A program made the position numbers and the translations under genes. Under the pieces are notes generated by a model. That model was not told the origin of the DNA. It searched no databases and saw only the letters and a program-made list of their open reading frames with translations. Below are positions 1-8,555 of a stretch of DNA of 32,159 bases, piece after piece. Each line of letters begins with the position of its first letter. The first letter of the stretch is position 1. The DNA comes from Candidatus Obscuribacterales bacterium. Lineage in GTDB: Bacteria > Cyanobacteriota > Vampirovibrionia > Obscuribacterales > Obscuribacteraceae. Location of the stretch: contig JAGVKG010000035.1 in NCBI GenBank assembly GCA_020050685.1, positions 1 to 32,159 on the forward strand, read 5' to 3'.

Positions 1-403
1 ACAAGAACTCTTTGGCTAAATCTTTCAGACTGTGCCTGTCAGTATATGTACGCACAAGCTTGGAGGCAATTTTTGTGCACCAGATTGGCGATACTTTTAC
101 GCCAAGATAGTGCCTGAAAACAGCAACATCGAAACGGGCATAGTGAAAAAGCTTGATTGTCGATTGTGCTTCCAGAAGGATTTTTACATTTGGCGCTTCT
201 TTGTGGAAGCGGACGAGACTGACAGTGCCTTCGTCATCGCCAAATTGCATTAAGCAAAGACGATCGCGGGCAATGATCAGCCCGCGTGTTTCGGTGTCGA
301 CGGCAATCACCTTTTTACTCAAATAATGATTTAGCCTGTCCAGGGGCAGGTCGCCCTCATAGAAGTCCGGGGCTTTCACCTTGGTCGGATCCGGCGAGTG
401 CAA
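1..403 (-). CDS. rnd: RNase D-like 3'-5' exonuclease, N-terminal part (runs off the window)
   Basis: The gene has no stop codon inside the window, so only about 134 N-terminal residues are visible. The reverse-strand translation contains VIAVDTETRGL, the DEDD exonuclease Exo I motif with its Asp and Glu metal ligands. It continues with HYARFDVAVF (Exo II-like) and CTKIASKLVRTYTDRHSLKDLAKEFL-type sequence typical of RNase D just before Exo III. RNase D trims the 3' ends of tRNA precursors and other structured RNAs in the cytoplasm; small stand-alone DEDD proteins without the HRDC domains are common in Cyanobacteria, and which form this is cannot be told. I place the start at a TTG at 401-403 because AGGAGA lies 7 nt upstream (complement of 411-416); a GTG about 24 nt further in is an alternative. 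It is divergent from the FecR-like gene. Confidence 0.82.
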   Translation of the reverse strand, partial: MHSPDPTKVKAPDFYEGDLPLDRLNHYLSKKVIAVDTETRGLIIARDRLCLMQFGDDEGTVSLVRFHKEAPNVKILLEAQSTIKLFHYARFDVAVFRHYLGVKVSPIWCTKIASKLVRTYTDRHSLKDLAKEFL

Positions 404-484
404 AATTCTTTCTCCTGTTTTCAAATCTCTCCTCTTGCAATTCCAGCTGCCAAACGGGAAGCCGAATTGCCAAATGTCTATAGT

Positions 485-533
485 GCTTAATTATAAGCTT
501 TACTGACTCAAGTCAGCTCTTGGCTAATTAAGC
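485..533. repeat. Two-tier inverted repeat in the divergent rnd/FecR-like promoter region
   Basis: The outer arms GCTTAATTA (485-493) and TAATTAAGC (525-533) are exact reverse complements. Nested between them is a second exact inverted repeat, CTGACT (503-508) and AGTCAG (511-516), with a 2-bp spacer. The element sits in the 235-bp gap between two divergent genes, so a regulator-binding site or hairpin is plausible. No T-tract follows, which argues against a terminator. The rest of 404-638 shows nothing I recognise beyond AT-rich promoter-like sequence. Confidence 0.45.
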
Positions 534-638
534 TTACGCCTAGTAACTAATTAATAGTATGCTGGTTAAAGGAGTACACTTGAGTTATAAAGTTACTTCG
601 CGGGCGCAAATTAGGGACAAGTTAGGTATCAGTTAGAA

Positions 639-2060
639 GTGGAAACGTCGTTTTATTCAGGAAATTTCATTATCAAGTCCACGGGTAAGAGAATGTCTGG
701 GCTGGCCTTAGCTTTGTCTTTTTTGGCTTTATCGTTGTCGATCTGTCCTTGGCAATTGGCTTATGCTGCTCATCCAGCACCAATTGGTGGATTATCAGCT
801 GTCGAAAAGTTGAAAGGCAGCGAGGTTTTCGCCCACCAGGCAACCGATACTGCCTTTGATCCGCAGACGGCACCAATTATTGTCGACATGGCAAAGTTTA
901 TTGTGCGGGAAATGGCGGACCGCGGCTTTATCTTTATTGACAGCCCCACTCCTGGTCATCAGGGCATTAACTTGCAATTGCTTTATATGAACGCAATTAC
1001 GCCTTTGAAATTGCCGGCTGGCTCAGAGGTAGCCAAGATACCAATTCGTCCCAATCCTCATCCTGATACGGTGGGTTCACCTTCCGTCAAAATTCAAGCA
1101 CCAGCTTTGCGACCAGACGATAGCAAATTCAAAATTGAATCAAAAAAAGACCAAGCAATCAGAGAGGCAGCGGATAGTCCAAAAGTTAGCTTGCCGGAAA
1201 ATGAAACTCCGGCTGCCACTTCTCCCCATACCATGGGCAAGACCAAAATGACGGACAGGACAAATGCCCAAGGGCAATTGCAAATGCCCAGAGATACGGC
1301 GCGCAATTTACCGGAGAACCAATTCAACCAGAAAAACCAAGCGGACGGCGATAGTCTAAGAACTAGTGCAACATCTTTAGCCATGGGCTTTCCCGTGGCC
1401 AAACAAAATGGTGCTGCAGAAGACAAATCCAAATACGCATTCTTGATGTGGACTTTGCCTCAATCAGATAGTCTGCGTGTCGAGCTGCCGCAAGTTGCCG
1501 ACGATAGCAGCTACCAAGGTACATTTGTTGAGTGCAAAGCAGGAACGAAATTTAGCTCGATGTCCGGGCGTAGTTTTAAATTAGCGCAAGGTGCAGTCTT
1601 GGCTTTCAATCAAGCACCGGCCCCTCTGGCAAAACTTTCCTTTGATACGGATTTAGCCAAAGTGGAATTAGGAGAAGGTGCAGCGGCCATTCTCGATTTT
1701 AGTGATGGCAGCAATTTGCGCGTCATGGCATTATCTGGATCTGATACCAAGTTAGTGCAAGTGGAAATTAAGTCATCAGCAGAAAAGATTCAACTGGAAA
1801 CCGGTCAAGGTCTGATTATCTCGAAAGACAAATTGTCCAGCAAGGATCTTGAAGCTCTGATTGCCTATGGACAAAGATTGGTCTCGGATACAGGCAGTGG
1901 CAATCTGGCTCGTTTTTCTTTCGACATCAACACAGTTGTGGAAAAGTCAGAACTCTTCAATGTTGACTCCGGTCTTTTGGAGCCAAAGAAAGTTTCAGCC
2001 CTTTCCGGACTGAAAAAGCATTTGATTGAAATGGTCGTCAAATCACCAGCTTCAAAATAA
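639..2060 (+). CDS. Secreted FecR-like domain protein
   Basis: The 473-residue product begins with a basic stretch followed by a long hydrophobic segment (about residues 20-42, ending AYAAHP), which reads as a Sec signal peptide with cleavage near AYA. Residues ~45-110 form a small folded region, ~130-250 is a polar, Pro/Gln/Asn-rich and probably disordered linker, and ~290-395 resembles a FecR domain (pattern around FVECKAGTKFSSMSGRSFKL, then AAILDFSDGSNLRVMALSG). FecR-type domains occur in periplasmic signalling and scaffold proteins; no sigma factor or TonB receptor is nearby, so iron sensing should not be assumed. The start is a GTG at 639; an ATG at 693 (MSGLALALS) gives a more usual signal peptide length and is a real alternative, neither having a strong ribosome binding site. 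The gene ends 22 bp from convergent glcF. Confidence 0.6.
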   Translation: METSFYSGNFIIKSTGKRMSGLALALSFLALSLSICPWQLAYAAHPAPIGGLSAVEKLKGSEVFAHQATDTAFDPQTAPIIVDMAKFIVREMADRGFIFIDSPTPGHQGINLQLLYMNAITPLKLPAGSEVAKIPIRPNPHPDTVGSPSVKIQAPALRPDDSKFKIESKKDQAIREAADSPKVSLPENETPAATSPHTMGKTKMTDRTNAQGQLQMPRDTARNLPENQFNQKNQADGDSLRTSATSLAMGFPVAKQNGAAEDKSKYAFLMWTLPQSDSLRVELPQVADDSSYQGTFVECKAGTKFSSMSGRSFKLAQGAVLAFNQAPAPLAKLSFDTDLAKVELGEGAAAILDFSDGSNLRVMALSGSDTKLVQVEIKSSAEKIQLETGQGLIISKDKLSSKDLEALIAYGQRLVSDTGSGNLARFSFDINTVVEKSELFNVDSGLLEPKKVSALSGLKKHLIEMVVKSPASK

Positions 2061-2082
2061 TTTTGGCTTTCATGCGGGCTGC

Positions 2083-3450
2083 TTATTCTTCCGAGTAAGC
2101 TTCGTCCAAGAGTTCGGCTAAATGCATGACCTTCATTGGCACATCTTTGCCTTTCAAACCATAATCAATTTGCAGGAGGCAACCGGGATTGGTTGTCACA
2201 ACAATATCAGCGCCAGTTTCTTTCAAGTAATCAATTTTGCGATCGAGAACAGTTTTAGAAAGCTCAGTGTGTGTCAAATTGAATATACCAGCTGATCCGC
2301 AGCAATGCTCGGCTTCTGTTAGTGGTATCAGATCCACGCCTTCTAAGGATGAAAGCAGTTTCTTCGGTGCATCAAAAACCTTTTGCGCATGGCATAGGTG
2401 ACAAGCCGCATGATATGTGACTTTCTTGTCCAACGATTTTGGTTTGCGGGCAAATTCGGCGTCTGCTAAAAACTCCGTCAAGTCGGCAACGCGGGCTGAA
2501 AATGCTTCTGCCCTTTCTTTCCATTCCGCATCGTCGGCAAAAAGCTCAGGCAGCATTTTCAGCATGGCACCACAACCAGCCGCGCTGACAACAATTTTTC
2601 CTTCTTGTTTCTCGAAGTTCTCGATATTGCGTTTGGCTAAATCGCGAGCAATGTCTACTTCGCCGGCATGAAAGGCCAAGGCACCACAACAAGTTTGTTC
2701 TGGCACATAAACAATTTGACGTGTCAAAGCTAAAAGCCGTACAGCGGCATGATTAACTTGGTTGTAAAAAACATCCATGACGCAACCGGAGAAAAATTGC
2801 ACTGAGCCAAGTTTTTTCCCGGATGTCCAACTTTGTTTTGGTAGTGGTTTAAATTCAGGAATTTTTGGCAGGAAAGATTGCCATTGATCGAGTTTGCCCA
2901 GGGCCTTTTTTAGCCATGGTACTACATTTAGTGCCTTGTCATAACCGGTTTTCTGCCAGAGTCTCAAGAGCCCGCCCAGCCTTTGCAAGAGCGCGTAGTC
3001 CGGTAAAACTTTGGCGAAAATAAAACGGCCGAAGGCGCGCGATTGACGTGAGCGTTTTTCGGCAATTGCCGGGCGAGCCTGATTGAGAATCGCTTCATAC
3101 TGCACACCGGAAGGACAAGCTGTTTGGCAGCCCAAACAACCCAAGCAAGATTCCAAATGTTCAACCACGCGCTCGTTCAATGGTAGCTTGCCTTGTTGCC
3201 AGAGACTCATTAAGTAAATGCGTCCACGTGGTGATTCTGTTTCACGTCCGGTGGCCAGATATGTGGGACAAGCTGGAAGACAGAGTCCGCAGTGTATGCA
3301 AGCTGCGAGTAGATCGGCAGAGATGGTGGCATTGCCAACATCGCCGGAAATTTTGATTACATCTTGTGGTGCCGCAGGCGAAGCATTTACCGATGGTTCA
3401 GTGGCGTTCTGAATTTTTTCCGCCTTCTTGGAATTTTTCTTTTTTGCCAT
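2083..3450 (-). CDS. glcF: Glycolate oxidase iron-sulfur subunit GlcF
   Basis: This 455-residue protein has two ferredoxin-type 4Fe-4S clusters, CIHCGLCLPACP (Cys51, 54, 57, 61) and CLGCLGCQTACP (Cys102, 105, 108, 112), followed by two CCG domains (CCGALAFHAG and CCGSAG) that bind further cofactors in this family. That order is diagnostic of GlcF and related (S)-2-hydroxyacid oxidase electron-transfer subunits, which pass electrons from the flavin subunits to the quinone pool at the membrane. The N-terminal 40 residues are Lys- and Ala-rich and outside the family core. AGGAGA sits 6 nt before the ATG. It lies 59 bp downstream of glcE on the same strand, so the two are probably co-transcribed; the third subunit, GlcD, is not in the window. 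Confidence 0.9.
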   Translation of the reverse strand: MAKKKNSKKAEKIQNATEPSVNASPAAPQDVIKISGDVGNATISADLLAACIHCGLCLPACPTYLATGRETESPRGRIYLMSLWQQGKLPLNERVVEHLESCLGCLGCQTACPSGVQYEAILNQARPAIAEKRSRQSRAFGRFIFAKVLPDYALLQRLGGLLRLWQKTGYDKALNVVPWLKKALGKLDQWQSFLPKIPEFKPLPKQSWTSGKKLGSVQFFSGCVMDVFYNQVNHAAVRLLALTRQIVYVPEQTCCGALAFHAGEVDIARDLAKRNIENFEKQEGKIVVSAAGCGAMLKMLPELFADDAEWKERAEAFSARVADLTEFLADAEFARKPKSLDKKVTYHAACHLCHAQKVFDAPKKLLSSLEGVDLIPLTEAEHCCGSAGIFNLTHTELSKTVLDRKIDYLKETGADIVVTTNPGCLLQIDYGLKGKDVPMKVMHLAELLDEAYSEE

Positions 3451-3509
3451 AGAATCTCCTAAAGGATTGACTATCGGTAATTGTTCTTTCTAGCGATTGA
3501 GAGACTGAT

Positions 3510-4742
3510 TTATAAACATACGAGCGGATTGAGAATATTTGCCGGATCAAATTTTGATTTGAGCGCCAACTTTAGGGCGAAGGCTTGGGCATCTTGATTG
3601 GGCAAGGTTTTTACTCGCAAGCTAAATTCATGATCCGGACTTGCCACCACAAGTGATTGTCCATTTTCTTGGGCCCATTGGTTCAAGGCTTTTGTGGCCT
3701 CAGACAAAACATCCAGATCGTGAGCCAGGAATTTCAGTCGTCCACGTCCTGGCCGTGCTTGCCAGTACAAACCGTAAATTCGTTGTGTGATAAAAGAAAT
3801 AATCTGATCCATTTGACTTGGCAGGCAAGATATTTCCAAAGCATGTCTGGCTGTCGCCCTATCTGCTTGGGCTAGTCCGGTAAAAACATCTGTCGCATGT
3901 TTTTGCTCTAGATTTGTCAAACTTGTGTCGGCAAAACTCTCTTTTACCTTTTCGGCAATCTTGCTTTTGATCTCTTCAATTTCTTGCGCGTGTCCATGTA
4001 ATTCGATCAGCATCACAGCATTGGATGAATTTGTGTTCTGAGAATTGGGGGACAAAAGTCTTTCAAATAATTGTGATGAGATTATCTCCAATGTGGAAAT
4101 TGGTAGACCGAGACCGATTAGGCTGCGGCTAAGAGAAAATAATTTGTCTTGTGCATCAGTCTCTAAGCGGAAAGCAGCACTTTGCTCTGGTTTGGCAAAG
4201 AGGCGCAAATAGGCAGCCAGTACAATTCCCAAAGTGGCGTGAGAGCCGATAAGCAATTTCGATAAATCGTAGCCGGTAACATTTTTTACAACGCGCCCAC
4301 CAGTTTTGATTGTTTCTCCGTCCGCCAGTAAAACGTCCAGCCCAAGTACTAAATGTTTTGGACCACCAAAGCCATGTTCCAGAGTGCCACCGTCGCCTGC
4401 GTTGATGATTTCAGAAAGACTGGCACCAGGGGCACTGTGGCAAGGCCACCACTCATTAGTCTGGCTCAAAATTCGATCAAGCTCTTCTTTCTTGATACCT
4501 GCTTCCACCTTAATTACTTTGTCTTCGCTTGAATGTTCCAAGACGGATGCCAGCTTGCTTTGATCAAGAATGGTAATTGGTGATGATAAAGAAGCCGACT
4601 GAAATCGCGTGGGAATATAGAGAGGCAAACTAGGAACAATTGCCCGTGCTTCGCTGCCAGGCTTCTTCATCCAAGCAATTAGTTCTGCTTGTGATTGGCA
4701 AGATATGGTTTCGATATTGATGTCTAGAACCTTGGCACCCAT
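3510..4742 (-). CDS. glcE: Glycolate oxidase FAD-binding subunit GlcE
   Basis: The 410-residue product is an FAD-binding protein of the PCMH/VAO type. The flavin-binding core is visible as WWPCHSAPGASLSEIINAGDGG and the GlcE signature GGRVVKNVTGYDLSKLLIGS around residues 165-185, followed by a C-terminal cap that ends FDPANILNPLV, the usual end of this family. GlcE works with GlcD and GlcF to oxidise glycolate to glyoxylate. The ATG at 4740-4742 is directly preceded by an in-frame TAA, so it cannot extend further, and no clear Shine-Dalgarno is seen. It is divergent from csaB across a 125-bp gap and is the first gene of the glcE-glcF pair. The missing glcD must be elsewhere, or a different dehydrogenase fills its role. 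Confidence 0.87.
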   Translation of the reverse strand: MGAKVLDINIETISCQSQAELIAWMKKPGSEARAIVPSLPLYIPTRFQSASLSSPITILDQSKLASVLEHSSEDKVIKVEAGIKKEELDRILSQTNEWWPCHSAPGASLSEIINAGDGGTLEHGFGGPKHLVLGLDVLLADGETIKTGGRVVKNVTGYDLSKLLIGSHATLGIVLAAYLRLFAKPEQSAAFRLETDAQDKLFSLSRSLIGLGLPISTLEIISSQLFERLLSPNSQNTNSSNAVMLIELHGHAQEIEEIKSKIAEKVKESFADTSLTNLEQKHATDVFTGLAQADRATARHALEISCLPSQMDQIISFITQRIYGLYWQARPGRGRLKFLAHDLDVLSEATKALNQWAQENGQSLVVASPDHEFSLRVKTLPNQDAQAFALKLALKSKFDPANILNPLVCL

Positions 4743-4867
4743 TTAATTGTTGCTTCCAGCGGCATGCAATAGCAGGCGCTGCGTGTTAGTATCGGCAAGA
4801 GAAGTTTCGCCAAGAGAAATTTTAGCAAGTAAACTTCATATTAGTAAGTCATATCAGTAAGCAAGAC

Positions 4868-6019
4868 ATGCCGCCCATTAATAACAATCACAAAAGCCAA
4901 GACAAGAGAAACTTGATTGTCGTTTCCGGCTATTACGGATTTGGCAACCTCGGGGATGAGGCAATTCTCGAGGAATTATTGTCTGAGCTTGACGAGCTGG
5001 GTCTTCTTTCGTCCACAGTTGTTTTGTCCAATTCACCCAATCAAACGGCAAAGACATTTTCAGTCCGGACTTCCTCTCGCTGGGACTTTCTTGCCTTGGC
5101 AAATTTACTGAGACAAAGCCAGTTATTTATTTCTGGTGGTGGTGGCTTATTTCAAGATACAAAGTCGGCTGGCTCAGTAATTTATTATGCTTTGCAAATT
5201 GCTCTAGCCAAATTGCTTGGTGCCAAAGTGATGATTTATGCGCAAGGGCTTGGGCCTTTGCAACGTCAAATTTCGCAAGTTGTTTGCCGTCAAGCATTGA
5301 GCAAGGCTGAGGTCATTAGTTTGCGCGACGAAAGATCGCTTGAGATCGCAGGCAAGTGGCGACTTTCTGCTTGCCTGACAGAAGATCCGGTTTGGTGTCT
5401 TAAGCCAAGTGATTTGCCTGATGAAATAAAAGGTGAACTGGCTAGATTCTCGCAAGCCGGGCAAAAAAAATTGGTGGGCTTATCGCTCAGGCAATGGCGA
5501 TTATTTGGCGCCAGGCAGCTTGAGGATTTAGTGCATGCCATGGCAAAGGCATTGCCAAAGGACACTCACGTTGTCCTTCTACCCTTGCAAAAAGAGTTTG
5601 ACGAGCCATTGTTGAATCAGTTCAAATCAGCCTGGCAAGCCATTGGTCGTCAGGCTGATTTTGTTTCGACGCATTTGCTTTCTCGCCCCAGTCAGTGGCT
5701 CAGTTTGTTTTCCTCTTTGGATTTTTTGATTGCCATGCGCTTGCATGCTCTGCTCATGGCAGTAAAGTCTGGTGTGCCAGCAGTTGGCATCAACTATGAT
5801 CCCAAGGTTGCCAGTTTGCTTGCCCGCTTCCAGCAGCCCATGTTAAATCTTGGCAATGAGGAAAGCCAGATAAATTGGACAAATACGCTGGAGAAAGCCA
5901 TTGCTGGTGCCATTGAGCTTGCAACAGCGGCTAAGCAAGGCTCTCAAAAGGCCAAAGATCAAGCTTGCCAGAACTTTGACCTGCTCGCTAAGATCTTGGC
6001 AGCACAAAAGAGCTCCTGA
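4868..6019 (+). CDS. csaB: Polysaccharide pyruvyl transferase CsaB
   Basis: The 383-residue protein starts with VVSGYYGFGNLGDEAIL, the nucleotide/phosphoenolpyruvate-binding signature of the polysaccharide pyruvyl transferase family. Later motifs fit CsaB: FISGGGGLFQD, YAQGLGPL, SLRDERS and the C-terminal IAMRLHALLMAVKSGVPAVGI block. CsaB adds a ketal pyruvate to cell-wall polysaccharide, which in studied bacteria creates the anchor for SLH-domain surface proteins. The gene begins about 125 bp from divergent glcE and is followed after 1 bp by the wecG/tagA gene, so the two envelope enzymes are translated together. The Shine-Dalgarno is weak (AGTAAGCAAGAC before ATG), and the upstream 60 bp contains short imperfect repeats of CATATNAGTAAG. 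Confidence 0.9.
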   Translation: MPPINNNHKSQDKRNLIVVSGYYGFGNLGDEAILEELLSELDELGLLSSTVVLSNSPNQTAKTFSVRTSSRWDFLALANLLRQSQLFISGGGGLFQDTKSAGSVIYYALQIALAKLLGAKVMIYAQGLGPLQRQISQVVCRQALSKAEVISLRDERSLEIAGKWRLSACLTEDPVWCLKPSDLPDEIKGELARFSQAGQKKLVGLSLRQWRLFGARQLEDLVHAMAKALPKDTHVVLLPLQKEFDEPLLNQFKSAWQAIGRQADFVSTHLLSRPSQWLSLFSSLDFLIAMRLHALLMAVKSGVPAVGINYDPKVASLLARFQQPMLNLGNEESQINWTNTLEKAIAGAIELATAAKQGSQKAKDQACQNFDLLAKILAAQKSS

Positions 6020-6020
6020 C

Positions 6021-6839
6021 ATGATGTCTACGTTGTCTTGCACATTGAAATCACGGCAAAACGTTTTAGGTTATCCGGTTGACACGGTCGATTTGACTCG
6101 TGCCACGGAAGTGATTGAGCAGGCCTGGGCCGATGGCAAGCCCATGCATGTGGTTACCCTCAATGCGGAGATGGTAATTACGGCGCAAAAAAATTGTGAA
6201 TTGGATCGCATCATTCGTCGCGCACATTTAATTGTGCCGGATGGTGCAGGCGTTGTCTGGGCATTGGCTTTGGCCGGCAATAAAGTCCAGCGTTTACCGG
6301 GAATTGATTTAGCCTGGCAGGCCGTTGCCAGTGCGGCTAAGACCAAGCGTAAAGTGGCTTTGATTGGTGGCAAGCAAGAGTTGCTTGCCCAAGTGCAGAA
6401 AAATCTGGAGACGGCTCATCCGGGCTTGCAAATTGTTGCTTGTCAGGATGGCTATTTCGGCTCCGATCAAGAAGCCGAAATCGTTGATGCAATTTCCGAA
6501 AAAGAGCCGGATTTGATCTTGGTAGCTTTGGGTGTACCTAAGCAAGAATATTTTATTGACCGCTTTGCTGCCAGCCATTTTGCTAAGAGTGTTTCCATTG
6601 GTGTTGGTGGCAGTTTTGATGTTTGGTCGGGAGTGAAAAAGCGCGCGCCGATAATTTGGCAAAAGCTCAATTTGGAATGGTTGTATCGCCTGCTTTGTGA
6701 ACCGTGGCGTGCTCAACGCATGGCATCATCGTTGCCAAATTTTGCTCTGCAAGTGCTGTGGCATCAACTTCTGGGAAAAAACAAAATGGCATGCAACAAC
6801 ACAGATGATGCCTCCTCTGAGACAAGTGGTCAGAAGTAA
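6021..6839 (+). CDS. wecG: WecG/TagA/CpsF family glycosyltransferase
   Basis: I start this gene at the ATG at 6021, one base after the csaB stop; an open frame continues upstream but only inside csaB. The 272-residue product carries the family motifs in order: VVTLNAEMV near residue 45, the VPDGAGVVWA catalytic-Asp block, ALGVPKQE, GVGGSFDVWSG, and the C-terminal LNLEWLYRLLCEPWRAQR segment that contacts the membrane-bound lipid acceptor. Members transfer N-acetylmannosamine or a similar sugar from UDP-sugar to a lipid-linked intermediate at the inner face of the cytoplasmic membrane. Next to csaB this suggests synthesis of a pyruvylated wall or outer-surface glycan. Whether the sugar is ManNAc (TagA-like) or ManNAcA (WecG-like) cannot be told from sequence. 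Confidence 0.88.
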   Translation: MMSTLSCTLKSRQNVLGYPVDTVDLTRATEVIEQAWADGKPMHVVTLNAEMVITAQKNCELDRIIRRAHLIVPDGAGVVWALALAGNKVQRLPGIDLAWQAVASAAKTKRKVALIGGKQELLAQVQKNLETAHPGLQIVACQDGYFGSDQEAEIVDAISEKEPDLILVALGVPKQEYFIDRFAASHFAKSVSIGVGGSFDVWSGVKKRAPIIWQKLNLEWLYRLLCEPWRAQRMASSLPNFALQVLWHQLLGKNKMACNNTDDASSETSGQK

Positions 6840-7222
6840 TGTTTCTTGAAGGCCAAGTCGAGCCAAGTTTTGCCAAGTTACTTTCCCTCAAACAGCTTGC
6901 TCATTTGGGTGATGCGGTTTTTGATTTATTCGAGCGTGAGCGGCAAGTCCAGGCAGTGCACTCGGCCAAGCAGATGCACAAAGAGGTAGTTTTGCGAGTC
7001 TCGGCCATTTCGCAGGCAGATCTCTTGGATTCACTGGCTCCGCGATTGTCCGAGGAAGAAGCAGACATTGTTCGTCGGGCTCGCAATATGAAGGCATCCG
7101 GGCGAAAGAAGGCAGGGCAAGGCCTGGCTCGTAAATCGACGGCTTTTGAGGCTTTGCTGGGCTATCTTTACCTGACAGATTCGGCACGCCTTAAGGAAAT
7201 TCTTGCATTTACTGCAAATTAG
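6839..7222 (+). CDS. mrnC: Mini-ribonuclease III (MrnC)
   Basis: This 127-residue protein has the RNase III catalytic fold without a double-stranded-RNA-binding domain, which is the definition of mini-RNase III. AHLGDAVFDLFER carries the catalytic Asp25, RRARNMKASGRKK is the basic signature helix, and STAFEALLGYLYL carries the second acidic residue (Glu104). The enzyme matures 23S rRNA in Bacillus and occurs in Cyanobacteria. Its ATG overlaps the preceding stop codon as TAATG, so translation is coupled to the glycosyltransferase; the pairing of an envelope operon with an RNase is probably just operon packaging. A copy of the GAGGA-hairpin repeat starts immediately at the stop codon. Confidence 0.88.
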   Translation: MFLEGQVEPSFAKLLSLKQLAHLGDAVFDLFERERQVQAVHSAKQMHKEVVLRVSAISQADLLDSLAPRLSEEEADIVRRARNMKASGRKKAGQGLARKSTAFEALLGYLYLTDSARLKEILAFTAN

Positions 7223-7305
7223 GCGCTCCATCGTCGCTTACGGCTCCTCCTCCGCGCGATGAGGCGCTTCACTTCGCATTGCTCCTCGCAATGCTGCGCT
7301 TCGCT
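7223..7305 (-). repeat. GAGGA-hairpin dispersed repeat, copy C
   Basis: Read on the minus strand, this 83-bp block matches the two copies at 15545-15736: AGCGAAGCGCAGCATTGC, loop GAGGA, then GCAATGCGAAGTGAAGCG, CGCGCGGAGGA and a terminal GGAGCGC. The hairpin arms are at 7276-7282 and 7288-7294 in plus coordinates, around TCCTC at 7283-7287. It starts directly after the mrnC stop codon and could act as a transcript end or stabiliser, although there is no T-tract. The remaining gap up to 7397 holds only the leader of the next gene. Confidence 0.75.
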
Positions 7306-7397
7306 AGGGAAAGTATTTTTATGGAGCCAAATCTTAAGGATAAGTTGTAATGTAATAGTCTTGTTTCTTCTAATGCTAACTTAGCATTGGAGGGGCC

Positions 7398-8552
7398 TTG
7401 CAAGGCTCTACTGATGATACTTTCCAGAAATTGCGAGCAAAGTTGACGATTAAACCACAAGATATTTATCGTAGCTTCTTGCAGTACTCCGCTGATGGCG
7501 TTTTGGTCAGCGAGGCAAGCGGGGCAATTGTCGCTTGTAATCCAGCCTTTGCTCGCCTTTGCTCAGAGAATCCTGAGGCAATTGTCGGTCGCCACTTGTC
7601 GACAATTTTGGATTGTGGTTGTGTGAATGGTGATCCGAACGATGGCGAGAAATTGCTCTTGTCGACGGATGAAAATTTAAATGTACATGCCGGCACCGTG
7701 GTTAGCACGAATGGCATGGATCTGTCTTTTCCTATTTCGCATTCGCCGATCAAGACCGATGATGGCGGAGAAAGTGGTTTTCTCACTGTTGTTTATATCA
7801 TTCAAGCCAGTTCGGTTCAGCAAGCGCAAACAGAATTCGTTTCCACTGTCAGCCATGAGTTGCGTACGCCGCTCACTAGTATCAAGGGCTTTGCCGATAC
7901 TATTTTGCGTGCTGGCGAAAGACTAGAGGCCGGGCAACAAAAGCGTTACGTTGGCATCATCAAAGATCAAGCTGATCGTTTGACACGTTTGGTGGAAGAT
8001 TTGCTGGCTGTTTCCCGTTTGGAATCGCGCAAATTGCAAATGACGATTCGGGCGATTGATTTGAACGATGCTGTGCAGCGGGTTTGTCGCAACCTGATGG
8101 AGAAGACCCGCAATCACAAGATTGTCACCAAAATTCCGCAAGGCTTGCCACCGGTTTGGGCGGATGCGGATCGGCTTGAACAGATCTTGACCAATTTAGT
8201 GGACAATGCGATCAAATATTCTCCAGCTGGTACCACCGTTACCATTGCCGCCCGTGAAGTAATTGCTCGTGAGACGCAAGAGAATCCGGAAATGGTGGAA
8301 ATTGCCGTCACCGATCAAGGTGGTGGCATAACGCCTGAAAATATCAATCAGATTTTCAACAAATTCACTCTCTTGGATAATCCGCTCTCGCGGGCAACCG
8401 AAGGTACCGGTCTTGGTTTGTATATAACGCGTTCCTTGGTGCTGGCGCTTGGTGGCACTATCAACGTGGTGAGTGAGCCCGGAGAAACAACCTTTGTTGT
8501 GCTTCTGCCGCAAGCTACTTTGGAAAAGCAAGCCGCACGAGGCAGAGGATAA
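7398..8552 (+). CDS. Soluble PAS-domain sensor histidine kinase
   Basis: The 384-residue protein has no membrane segment. Residues ~20-135 form a PAS sensor domain (YRSFLQYSADGVLVSEASG, then CNPAFARLCSENPEAIVGR). HisKA follows with the phosphoacceptor His153 in VSTVSHELRTPLTS, and the HATPase_c domain shows the N box NLVDNAIKYS (Asn270), the G1 box VTDQGGGI and the G2 box GTGLGLYI. It should autophosphorylate and pass phosphate to a response regulator. A CGC pair (Cys73/Cys75) inside the PAS region is unusual and might be a metal or redox site; that is speculation. The start is a TTG at 7398 after GGAGGGG; there is an in-frame TAA upstream and no early ATG. The next gene begins 4 bp after the stop, but lacks phosphoacceptor aspartates, so the true partner may be elsewhere. 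Confidence 0.87.
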   Translation: MQGSTDDTFQKLRAKLTIKPQDIYRSFLQYSADGVLVSEASGAIVACNPAFARLCSENPEAIVGRHLSTILDCGCVNGDPNDGEKLLLSTDENLNVHAGTVVSTNGMDLSFPISHSPIKTDDGGESGFLTVVYIIQASSVQQAQTEFVSTVSHELRTPLTSIKGFADTILRAGERLEAGQQKRYVGIIKDQADRLTRLVEDLLAVSRLESRKLQMTIRAIDLNDAVQRVCRNLMEKTRNHKIVTKIPQGLPPVWADADRLEQILTNLVDNAIKYSPAGTTVTIAAREVIARETQENPEMVEIAVTDQGGGITPENINQIFNKFTLLDNPLSRATEGTGLGLYITRSLVLALGGTINVVSEPGETTFVVLLPQATLEKQAARGRG

Positions 8553-8555
8553 ACC

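Noticed and set aside
32-253. 73-codon plus-strand frame at the window start
   Set aside because: It is the antisense shadow of the RNase D-like gene, whose reverse-strand translation carries clear exonuclease motifs.
5901-6020. N-terminal extension of the WecG/TagA frame by 40 residues
   Set aside because: The extension lies entirely inside csaB, has no family similarity, and an ATG directly after the csaB stop gives the normal N-terminus.
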